The notes under the pieces are model-generated. The model saw only the letters and a program-made list of their open reading frames with translations, did not search any database and was not told the origin of the DNA. 64,000 nt of DNA from positions 372,001 through 436,000 of the forward strand of contig OZ245364.1 in the NCBI GenBank assembly GCA_965226545.1, given 5' to 3'. Both the position numbers and the translations under genes were made by a program. This stretch comes from JAHRAW01 sp965226545. GTDB taxonomy: Bacteria > Pseudomonadota > Gammaproteobacteria > Arenicellales > Poriferihabitantaceae. Positions within the stretch are counted from its first letter, which is position 1. Every line of letters begins with the position of its first letter. Positions 50,810 through 63,000 of this stretch are shown piece after piece.

Positions 50810-50952
50810 CGGTGCGGGCGGGGCGAAGGTGAAGGTGAATCAAGGCGGGGCAGATGAATCAATGCGAGACAAGGTGAAAATCGAGGCGAGGGCAACCGCG
50901 CAATTGCGCTGATATTAACTGCAAATGCGTCGCACGCCAAGTGGTGCACCGC

Positions 50953-50981
50953 TTGACAAATGCGCCAAAATGCAGTGAAAT
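50953..50981 (+). promoter_or_regulatory. Candidate sigma-70 promoter for the giant exported protein
   Basis: A perfect TTGACA (50953-50958), a 17-base spacer and TGAAAT (50976-50981, 4 of 6 matches). It lies about 80 bases before the ATG at 51063 in a gap of 253 bases that separates it from the divergent birA gene. The rest of the gap contains no gene. Confidence 0.45.
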
Positions 50982-51062
50982 GCAACACCCATTCGCGTAG
51001 CCCCCGCAAATACCGCGATGGTTATTTAAACAAGTATCTTAATGTTGCCGAATCGTCTCCAG

Positions 51063-54000
51063 ATGCATTCACCGTTGTCGCTCGCCGCCCGCCGCCTCAT
51101 GCATTCGCTGTTGCACGCGCCGTTGCGTTTATTGACGCAGCCGTTGCTGTGCGGCGGGTTGCTGTGGATTGCATTCGGTGCGCCGGCGCACGCGCAATTT
51201 TCATACGAGTTGCCGACGCCGAATACGATTTTCGTCCAAGAAAGCAACGGCGGCGCAATCGTCACCTTGCCGGCCATGACCTATCCTGACCCGGAGGGTT
51301 TTCCGGGTTTCGAATATTCCTACGGCATCTCCGACAGCCCGCCGGAATTCGCGGGTACGATAGATGACTTTGTATTCCGCAATCTTCTTGAGTTTGACCC
51401 GGCGACGCGCGAGTTTGATTTTTCATTGCCGCCGAGTCGCACCGATTTTGTAACCACCGACTCGAACGGCGTCGATTTCATTTCCAAGCGCGCGTTCCCG
51501 TTCACCTACACCATATACGCCACCAATCGCGAGTATCGCGACGATGTGGTCGACGAGGAATGCGTCTGGCAAATCAGCGAAGACCGCAACCGCGTTAATG
51601 CGTTACGCAACTGCCCGAATGTATTTGAGCTGGTGATTTTGCAAACTCCGGTGATTGATGTGCCGGTCGACACGACCTATCATTATGTCGCCGGCTTCGA
51701 GGTCAGCGACCGCATGCCGCGCATGCGCTACGGCACGCAAAGCGACCGCTACAACCCGCATGCGGATTTGAAAATTAACTACGGGCTCACGCCGATTGAC
51801 GGGCTTAATAATGTCAATCTGCTCAACGTCCCCAACAACAATCCGCGGCTCGGCGAAATGCGCCTGCAAGGCACCCCGAGCGTCGGCAGCGGGTTTGTCG
51901 CGTATTCGGCGGTCGACAGCGCCGGTTATTATGCCGATAGGATTGTTCGTGTGCAGGTGCATGCGTCGCCGATATTGCCGACCATCGCGCAAAAAAGCAT
52001 CCCCACCGGAGAGCGCACCGCATTGAATTTGCCGGGCGTTCAATCCGGCGGGGTTGGGCCTTTTTCCTATCAACTCAGCGGCGCGCCGGATGATTTCGAA
52101 TTGCACACCGCCGGCGCCATCGGTAATTGGGGCATAACCGCCCCGCGCGTCGGGACATTCGAGATGACTTGGACGGTCGCCGATTACGGCGTGGACGGGC
52201 TGGCCGGCATCGACGAAGACTCGGCCGACGCCGGCGAAGTGCCGCGCGTCTCCAAAACGTTTACGCTGGCGGTTACCCCAGACTCCACGCCGGTGCCGAA
52301 ATGGGATATCGAGGACGGGACGCCGTTGATTTTTGTGCAGGACAACACGGCGTTTCACGAACTCACCCCGGTCGGCGGGCTGGCGCCGATGTCGTTTTGG
52401 AGCGTACCAACTTTGCAGAGCGGGTTGACGCACAACACCAACGGCACAAGCATGCGCATAGACGGCAGCGCATCCGCGGCCCTCGTCGGCGGGGCGACCT
52501 ATACGCTGAACGTCGAAGATTCCAACGGGAAATCCGACGGCGTCGATGTGCATATTGAAGTGACGCCGATTCCGGCGTTTGCGCAAAGCCAATATGCCGT
52601 CACCTTCACCCAAGGCGTCGCCGCCAACTACACCATGCCGACCATCGTCGAAGGCGCCGATGATTTTCTCGCCTATCGCTATCAAGACGCCGCGATTACG
52701 CGGCTGAGCGCGGCCGGGTTTCTGGCGCCGGACGCGCGGATTGCGCCGTATGTTGTCTCGATGACCGCCGATGCCGCCTTAACCGCCGGCATCGCCGAAA
52801 CCTTTTCCGGCGATTATCCCAATGTCAGCGGGCATTCGGCGACGGCGACGACTACATTCGTCGTCGTGCCGGCGCCGACCTTTGCGTTGAGCGAATATTC
52901 CCTGTCGTTTACCACCGGCGCCGTCAACACCTTCGATATGCCGCTGGTCGAAGGCTATTTCATCGACCACGACTCCGATTTGGGCGATTACACCGGCGAC
53001 AAACAACTCGGCGCCGGCTTGTCGCTGTTGCTCGATGGCACTGCGCGCGGGCGGCTTGTCAGCGATGACACGATTCTCCCCGGCGCATTCACCTTCTCCT
53101 ATCGGGCGAATTATTTGGGCGGGGTGTTGGAGACATCGATACTCGTGCATATCGCCGAGCCGCCGGTGTTTGCCGCGCCGCCGGATGCGTTGACTTATGT
53201 CGTCGGGCGGTGGACCGCCCAAACCTTGCAGGCGGTGCGCGGCGCCGCGCCGTTGAGGTATTCAATCGCCCCGTCGTTGTCGAATGGCTTGGCGCTCGAG
53301 ACGGTGCAGGGCATCATCTACGGCAGACCGGGTGCGGTGGCGAGCGGCGAATACACCTACACCGCGACCGACGCCAACGGCGCGACCGGCGCGCATATCC
53401 TCACCATCGAAGTCGCAACCGCGCCGGCGCCGTTTGCGCAGGATTATTATGATTATGAATTCACCGAAGGGCAAGTCAGCGCGTTTGATTTGCCGATTCT
53501 GCCGACCGCCGACGCCTATGAAACCGATTTGGCGTTATACAACGGCGTCGGCGAAATCGCGCAGGGGTTTTCGGTCGCGGCCGGGCAATTGCCGGCGCAG
53601 TTGATGGGCAACCGCGAAATCCAATCGGCGCAACGGTTCACCTTTACGCTGTTTGGGCTCAACTTGGACGGCGAAGTGTTGGACGACACCGAAATCGCGG
53701 TGGTGGTGCAGCCGCCGGTCAGCATCGACGGGTTGCCGGAGAATGTGGTGACCGCCATCGATTACACCAACCCCACCGTCTCGTTCACCCGAGTCGGCGG
53801 CGTGTGGCCGTATACCTACTCGATAACCCCGGAATTGCCGGGCGGGCTTGTACTGGCCGAGCGCATCGACATCCGGCGATATTTCCGGCCGGACAGAAGC
53901 ATCTACGCGGTCACCTTTTCCCACGGTCGGCTGGACGGCAAGCCGCACGAATTGTCGCCGGATAGGCGGTACATCATGCAAGTAACCGAAGGCAACGGCG

Positions 54001-57000
54001 GCGTGACCACGCAAACCTTTAATTTGGAAGTGCTGCCGAGACCGGTATTTGGCAAGAGCGATTATTACTACACCTTCACCGCCGGCACGGTGAGCGAATT
54101 CACCCTGCCGACCGCGGCGGTCGGTGCCCTCGAGCGCGCGCTGTATTCGCTTCATTCGACCGCGCGCGTCGGCGTTTTGGTGGATATGAAAATCAACCAC
54201 TCGCAACAACTCGACTCGGCGCCGAAGCGGCCGCCGTACCTCATCAGCAACAGCCTGGATTCGCCGGTAAGCCAAGCCACGGTCAATTTTTACATGTATT
54301 ACGCAGCCAAAGATTTTCTGCCGAGATACGCATTTACCGGCAGCAGACTGCACATTGCCATCGTTGAGCCGCCGAAACTCCTGGTCGACATCAACTTCTC
54401 CCGGGTGGCCACTTACACCGTCGGCTCTCGCATCAAGCGCGCCTTGGCGACCATCACCGGCGGCGCCGGCGCGTTGAGTTTCGCTTTCACGCGCTCCGAT
54501 GGAAAACCGTTGAACGGGATTGAGTTCCTCATCACCAACAAACAGAACTCGCCGCTCTTCCCGGTGGGCCTCCCGGCATTCGAGTTGCATGCCGATGTCA
54601 CCACCGAGGACAGCGGCGAATATGTGTTGACCGCCACCGACGCCAACGGCGTGACCGACAGCCTGGATTTCCATTACACCTTCCTTGCCCCGCCGCGTTT
54701 CGACGACAATTTGCCGAGCGAACATATATTCGCCGTCAACAGCCCGGCCGATTATCAACTGCCGAAAGCCGAAGACGGCTACCGAGTACGGTATCTGTTC
54801 TTCGGCGATTTGCCGAGCGGGCTGACCTACAGTGAAGACGATGCCGCCGATATTTATAAAATCGTCGGCACGCCGGATACGGTGACCGCGGTCGCGCCGG
54901 TGACGTTTATCGCCTACGACAACGGCGGCGCCGCCACCTACACTTTAAATGTCGGCGCGGCGGCCAAGCCGTCGTTTTCGCAAAGCAATTGGTTCGCGGA
55001 TTATTCGCAAGGCGCATCGAGTTACACGATTGGCGGCGTGCGCAGCGATGCGGCGTTGACCCTGCCGCTTGCCGTCGGCGACAACTTGACCTACACCACC
55101 CTCGGCGCATTGCCGTCCGGCCTCATCGCCCAATCGGCCGGCGAAGACCTCATCATCACCGGCACCCCGAGCGTCACCGGCGAATTCATCCATCAACGCA
55201 TCGCCGCCGGCGCCGCCGGCGCCGACACCTTTACGATGAATGTGCGCGTCATCGGCATCGATTTCGCGCCCACGCAGGACAAAATCCACTACACCCTAGC
55301 CGGCGGCGCGCGCACCGTGCAGTTGGCGACGGCTTCAGGCGGCGTCGGCTATTTGGCGTATTCGGTGTCGCCGGCGTTGGATTTGTATCACCTCGGCGCC
55401 GTCGCCGCCCTCGACGCCGACAATGCCGCCCTATCGCTTGACCTCGACAGCGGGCTAAGCGGTGAGCGCACCTACACCGTGACCGTCACCGACCGCCACG
55501 GCGCGCGCGCGGATTCCGAATTGCTTATCGAATTTTATGCGCCGTTGGCGTTCGCCGCCGCCAACCCGTCGAGCCCGGCGACATTCACCTCGGATTTTTT
55601 GATGACCTTCGCCTATTCGCAGTTGAGCGGCGGGCGGATGCCGTATGAATATTCCCTGCCGATTGACCGCAACACCATCGGCAACGGTTACGACAACCGC
55701 CCGACATATGCCGGGTTGATTTTTGACGCGACCAATCGCCTGTTATACGGCAAAACCGCCGGCACGCAAATCGGGCGATTTGCCGACGTGGTTCAAATGA
55801 CCTACACCGCCACCGACGCCAACGGCGCGGCCTTGCAACATATCGCGATTTATAACGCGGTGTTTCATCCGCGCTTCTACCACACCGCGCCGTATGACCC
55901 CGATGCGGTGTATGCATACGACGCCGCCTACACTTTCCGCGTCAGTGCGCCGGTCGATAATTATGAGTTGCGCGGCTTGCCCTACGCCGGCGTGGCGCCG
56001 TACAGCATTAAATTCACCGAAGGCATCAACACCGCGCCGGCCGACGCCGAATACATCATCCCCGGCTTGGTGATGGATTTGGGCCCGTCTCGAGGCCTCT
56101 ATAAGCATTACCCGCGATTGAACGGCATCCCAACGCGCGCCGCAGACGAAGCGGTGACAGTGCAATACACCGATTTCAACGGCGCCAGCGTCTCGATTAA
56201 CGCAACCTTTACGATATTGCCGCCGCCGATATTGCCGCCGATTGCCGACCTCAATCTGCCGGCCGGACAGCAAAACCTCGCGATTCAATTCCCGCCCGGC
56301 GAAAATTTACTCGGCGCAGGCGACGCCGGGGTAGTGAGTTACAACCTGATTAACGTCGACGACGGTGCCGCTGCGACCTTGCCAACCGGCATCGTCTTCG
56401 ATGTCGACAGCCGCGAATTGCTCGGCAGTGCGCCGGCGGCGGTGGCGGCGGCGGTGACCTATATCTACACCGTAACCGACCAATTCGCCGACATCACGGC
56501 CACCGTCGGCTCGACCACAGTCGGCCAGACCTTCAGCATCGCCGTGGTCAACAAAGCGGCTTATCCGTCGACCGGCGCCGATGTAACGTATGTCGTCGGT
56601 TCGGCCAGCCATCTCAGCGACGACGTCATCAGCAGTGATGCGATTACCCTGCCGGCGGTCAGCGGCGCCGTTGGCACGGTGGTGTACACCACCCCGGGCG
56701 TGCCGGACGGCATGCTGGTCTCGACAATCGGCGAGCAGTTGTTGCTCAGCGGCGCGCCAACCACCGGCGGCGTGACCTCCTTTTTGCGCATCGCCGATGA
56801 CGACGGCGTGACCGGCGGGCAAACCACTTATACGCTGAACATTTTCGTTTTCGAGTCGCCGAGTTACGACGGCACCGCATTGCCCAATCTGCGCGCTACT
56901 TTGGGCGGGCGGCGCGCGGTGCAGATGCCGACGCCCAACGGCGGCAGCGGCGGCTTCTCCTACAGCATTTCCCCGCCCGACGACGGCTTGTTGCTCAACC

Positions 57001-60000
57001 CCGAGACCGGCATCCTGCTGATTACCACCGAACAAGGCGAGGTGCGCACCGACCGATTCACCTTGACCGCCACCGGGCGACTCGGCGGCACGGTCAGCGC
57101 GCTTTTTTCCATCACCTATAACGAGCGAATGTTTTTTGTCGGCGACAATCCGCCCAAACAATATTTCACCAACACCGGACGCAAGCCGACCACCTTCACC
57201 ACCGCCGGCGGCGGCGCCGGCCCGCCGTATGAATACGCGATGGATTTTGGCCCGCGCGCCGTATTTAACGGCTTGTCGTTCGATGGGCCATCGCGCGTGT
57301 TGCACGGCTCGTTTACGCGCACCGGTCAATATTACATCCCGTATGTCGCCACCGATTCGGTCGGCGGGCGGGCGGTGTTTACCTTCGATGTGTTCAGCAA
57401 CGGCGCGCCGCTGTTCAGCGGCGCCAGCCTCAGCCAATTGAGCCAAGGCTACACCTTCAGCATGGCGCAATACGCCGAATTCACCCTGCCGACAGTGCGC
57501 GATAATGCGCAAGGCTACGGCGAAAAGACCTATAAACTCACGATAGGCGACCCGCAATACACCCACCGCATCAGCCAAAGCGACCGCGAAACGGCGTACA
57601 ACGACCCCGAATTCGACATTCACGGCGTAACCTTTGATGCGCCGTCGCAACTGTTGGCCGGCACGCCGACGGTGCCGGGCGTATACCGCTTAAACTACAA
57701 CGCGCGCGACGCCAACGGCGTCATCATCTCGGCGCAAGCCAACGTCTTCGTGCTCGGCGATTTCGCTTCGCCGATGTATACGTTGCGTTACACCACCGGC
57801 AGCACCTCGGTTAAAGACCTGCCGCAACTGCCGGGCAGCATCGCCTATTCGGCCGACATCCAATCATTAATCGCAAGCGGGCAACCGGGCGAAGGCTTTG
57901 CGTTGGATTTAACCGGCTTGCCGGCGCGATTGTCGGCCAATGCAAGCGTGCGTGAAGGCGCATTCACCTTCACCCTCGGCGCGATTGCGACCAACGGCGA
58001 AGTCGTCGCCTCGACCGAAATCGAAGTGTTAATCACCGCGCCGATAACCATCGAGGAGGCCGGGCGGGTGTTGTACAGCGGGCAAGGCGACAACTTCACC
58101 GCCGATTTGGCGATAAACGGCGGCGCCGCGCCATATGCCGTCGGCGTTACTCCGCCATTGCCGAGCGGGATGTCGGTCAGCGTGGTCGACGACCCCGGCA
58201 CGCGCATGCGCATCCAAGGCGCGCCGACGCAACTTTCCGATGTCGCCGCGTATTCGTTTCGCATCACCGATGTCAACAACGCCGTCGGCGAAACCATCGT
58301 GTCGTTTGCGGCCGTCGAAACCCCGCGGTTTGCCAACATCTTCCCGGCGTTCACCTTCACCGCCGGCACGCCGACCGCGCACACCTTGCCGACCGCCGTC
58401 GGCGATGACGGCGTGTTGGTGTATACGGCCGATGCGGCCGCGGCCGAAACCTTGCGCATGGGCGGATTGCTTATCGCCGACACCGCGCAATTTGCGCATC
58501 CGCCGGTGGTGCGCGCCGACGCCGACACAATCGCGCGCGCATTAAAAACCTTGCCGTATGGCGCGCATTATCCCGGCTTGAGTTCGCGCATCGGCGAAGC
58601 CACGGCGTTTATTTATGTCGCGGCCGCGCCGGCGGTGGCGTCGGATAACTTGTCGTTTACCGCCAACATCGTCACCACCTTCGATTTAACCGCAAGCGGC
58701 GGCGCCGGCGATTTATTGCATTCATTGCGCTTTGTCGATTCGCGCGCCTTGCCGCGCACTTGGGTGTTCGACCACAACGAATTGCATATCCGCTCGGCCA
58801 ACACCATTATGCCGAGCGACGGCGGGCGGTTGGTGTGGCGCGCCGTCGATTCCAACGGCGCCACCGCGTCGGTAACTTTCGATTTGGTCGTCACCGAACG
58901 CCTGCACTTTGCCGCGGCCACGCCGCTCGACCACGCCTTTGCGCGCAACGTGGCGACGCAATACGATTTGCCGCGCGCCGTTGGCGGCGTCGATGCCACC
59001 TACGCACTCAGCGGCGACTTGCCGGACGGCTTGATCTTCGAATCCAATGTCGCCAACCGGCTGTATCGCATCACTGGCACGCCGAGCCAAACCGACACCG
59101 GCAAACGCCTCACCTATGTCGCGACCGACCGAAACGGCGCGAGTGTGAGCGTCATATTAACGTTCCGCGTCACCGATAAACCGTCGTTCACGCCGAGCAA
59201 TGTCGCCGTCACCTACACCATCAACGCCGCTACGCACAGCAGCGGCGGCGCGCAAAACGCCGATGCATTGACCTTGCCGGGCGCGGTTGGCGCAAGCGGG
59301 GCGGCTAATTACACCAGCGGCGGCGGTTTGCCGAGCGGGCTTGTCGCGACCGAAATCAGCGGCGGGCAGGCGGTGATTAGCGGTACGCCAACGCAAAGCG
59401 GTGATTTTGTTTATTTGCGCATCGTCACCGATGCGGCCAATCGCGTCGATACCTTCAGCGCGCATCTGCATGTTGCGACCGCTCCGATGTTTGGCGCACA
59501 GCCGACCGTGCATCACACGATTGGCGGGCGCAATATCGTCGAATTAACCCGCGCCGAAGGCGGCTTCGGCCCGTTGTCGTATTGGTTTATCTTGTCGCCC
59601 GACACCAATCACAGCGGCTCGATTACTTTGGATTCGGCGGAGGCGGTGTTGACGATGGCGTTGACCGCCGGCCCGCCCGGCGATTTCGTCTTCATCTTAC
59701 ACGCCACCGACCGCCACGGCGCAAGCGCAAGCGGTTTGACGCCGATGCACTTTTATGCGCCGCTGGATTTCGCCGCCGGCAATCCGCCGGCTGCGTTAAC
59801 TTTTGGCGGCGGCGTCGTGCAATTCGCGCATGCCGCTTTCGGGCGCGCGCCATATCAATACGCCTTGCCGTTGGATATGTCGCTCACCGACGCCGACAAC
59901 AACCCGCTCCTCAGCGATTTTGTCTTCGACTCGGGCGCGCGCCAATTGAGCGGGATGTTCCGCTCGGCCGCGATTGCCGGCATCAACCTAACCTACAGCG

Positions 60001-63000
60001 TCACCGACGCCAACGATGCGACTGCTTCGTTTGCGTTGGTGTTGCAGGCGATTGACGCCATTGCCGCGCCGGATTCAGACGGGCGGCAGGCCTTGGACGC
60101 CGGCTACACCTTCCGCGTCAATCAGGCGGTCGATGTTACCTTGCCGCCGCAAGGCCAAGGCGGGGTCGAGCCGTTTACCTATCGACTCACAGTCGGCGCG
60201 CAATCGAAATATGAAGACGCCGCCTTTAGCGCGCCCGGGTTAACCTTCGACAGCGCAAGCCGCATTCTCAGCGGCACGCCGTCAACGCCGCTGGCGACTC
60301 AATCGTTGGTCTATCATTTGCGCGACAGATACGGCGTGGGCGTCGAGTATGCGACCGAAGTGACGATTGTGCCGGCGTTGCGCTTGGACGGCTTCGAGTA
60401 CCGGATTGCGCGCGCACAAACCAACATCGATTTGACCTTGCCGGATGCGCAGAATGTGTTCGGTGCGCCGAATTATAGTTTGACCAGGATTACCTGCTGC
60501 TCCGGGTTATTGCCCGAAGGGTTGACCTACGATGCCGCCAGCCGCCGGCTGACCGGCGCGGCGCCGGATTCGCACGAGGCGGTCGATTATCAATACAGCG
60601 TCACCGATGCTTTTGACGGCGCCATCGCCGTCGCCACCTTTAAATTGCGCATCATCACGCCGCCGCCGATACTCGACCCGTCGGGCATCAGCGCAACCTA
60701 CACCGTCGGCACGCCGACCTATACGATTAACGGCGTGCAATCGGCCGCCCCATTGACCGTCACGCGAACGCCCAACCCCGACAACGACTATTACATCTAT
60801 AAAAATGTCGGCGAATTGCCCGGCGGGATGTCGCGCAGCAATATCGGCTTCAATCAAATCGCAATCCAAGGCACGCCCAATCAAATCGGCGCATTCACAT
60901 TCCTGCGGATTACCGATAACCCCTATCCTGGACTGTATGAATTTCGCAGCGTCACCTTCACCTTGACTATTGACGTCGCGGCGCCGCCGAATTATGCCGA
61001 TGCGGTCGGGCCGGAACTGCATGCCACGGTCGGGCATCCGGCCGGCGCGCAATTGCCGGCGCCGAGCGGCGGCGCGGTTGGGCTTTCCTATCGCGTCAAT
61101 CCGCCGTTTGCCAACGCCGGCATCACCATCAACCCGCTGGATGCGGTGTTGTTAATCGCGCCGACCGAATTTACCTCGAGCGGCGATTCGGAAACCACCG
61201 AACGCACTGAATACGAATTAATCGCCGCCGACGCAAACGGCGTCGACACATCGTTGACCTTTGGGCTGCAGTTGTATGCGCCGATTGCCTTCGCCGCCGG
61301 CAACCAGCCGTCGGCGCAAACCTACGCCCAAGATGTCGCGTTTACCGCGTCGCCGCCGTTTTTGGCGGCGGTCGCCGGGCGGTTGCCGTATACCTATTCG
61401 CTCAGCGGCGGGCAAGCCGCGCGGCTAAGCGTCAATCAACTCAACCGCACCATTGGCGGCGTGTTCGAAAACTTCGGCGAACATCGCCTCGAATTCACCG
61501 CCACCGACGCCAACGGCGCAACCGCGCATCACGTGTTTACCGCCGTGGTCACGCCGTCTGCGTTAAGTTTCACGCCCGATGCATTGGCGTTTGCGCGCGG
61601 CATGTCGTACGGCGCAACCGGCGAACCGATTGGCTTTTTATTCCGCGTCGGCCAACCTTTCGAACTCACCCTGCCGCGCGCCGAAGGCGGCGTGACGCCG
61701 GTTACCTACAGCGAAACCGCCGACTTCGCCGATGTCGACTATGACAGCATTGTTTCCGGCGCACTGCCCGGCAGCAGCGTCGATTTGGATACGCTGATTT
61801 GGCGCGGCACGCCAACCTCGCCGGTGTTTCTCGACAACACGATGCTGTTGTGGGCGCGCGATTCGAGCGGCGCGCAGGTCACCTATCACATCACCCAACG
61901 TCTGGCCAATCCGTTGAAGTTGCCGACGCAACTGGATTTGGTCTTTACCGTGCAACAACCGTTGGAGGTGCAATTGCCGCAGGACGCGCCAAACACTTGG
62001 CTGAATTTCCTCAGCCTCGACGACGACGCGCCAACGCCGGGCGCGCCGACCTATCAACTCGCTCCGCTCGGCGGCGGCGACTTGCCCGACGGCTTGACTC
62101 TCGATGCCGCCAGCGGGCGATTGAGCGGCATCGCGCCGGCGACGCCGGTTGCATTGGCGCAATACGAATATCGCCTGACCGATGTGGACGGCGCGACCGA
62201 TGCGATTACCTTCGCCATCAGCATCTTGGACGCGCCGCGATTCCCCGACGGCGCACCGCAAGGCGCCACCTTCACCGCAACCCATCCGCAAAATTACACC
62301 CTGCCAATCGCGCTGGTCGATGACAGCGCGGCGATTACTTATGCCGCCACCTGGGCCGATGCCGATTGGCTGTCGAAAACCCCAAACGATGCGCAAACCA
62401 CATCGCAACTCATCCTGCGCAGCGAAGCGTTGCAATCGCAAGCGGAGGTGTTGGTGACCTATACGGCATCCAGCGGCGGCGAAACCAACACGGTGATATT
62501 GCGGTTTATGGTCGCGCCGGCGCCGTATTTGGATTTGCTTGCGTACAACGATGACGAATTCGAAATCAACGTCGAAGTCGATTACCAATTGCCGGTCGCC
62601 GACGGCGGCGTGCCGCCATACAGTTACGAAATCACCAGCGCATTGCCGCCGGGCTTGCGATTGGCGCCCGGCGACAATTCGCGGCAAATTGTCGGCACGC
62701 CGTCCGAAATCGGTCGCTGGCCGTTGACGATGGTCAACACCGATTCCAACGGCGCGGCGATTATCCGCGCGGTCAGTTTTGTTATTCATCCGACCGCGCC
62801 GCGCTTTTACGCCGGCGCAGTGCCGCCCGCAACCTATTCGACGACCACGCCGGCGGCGATTACCCTGCCGGTGCTGGAATACACCGGCATCAATCTGCCG
62901 CTGGCGTTGCAACTCGAGTTGCGCGTCGATGATGAAGACGCCGGCGCGATGCAATTGCGCCTTGGGCAGGACGGATTCGGCTTAACCTTCTCGCAAGTCG

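Noticed and set aside
56307..57650. Long minus-strand frames in the region of the giant gene (also 53535-54758 and 61638-62954)
   Set aside because: All lie opposite the continuous plus-strand frame and have no recognisable domain; they are caused by high GC at codon ends.
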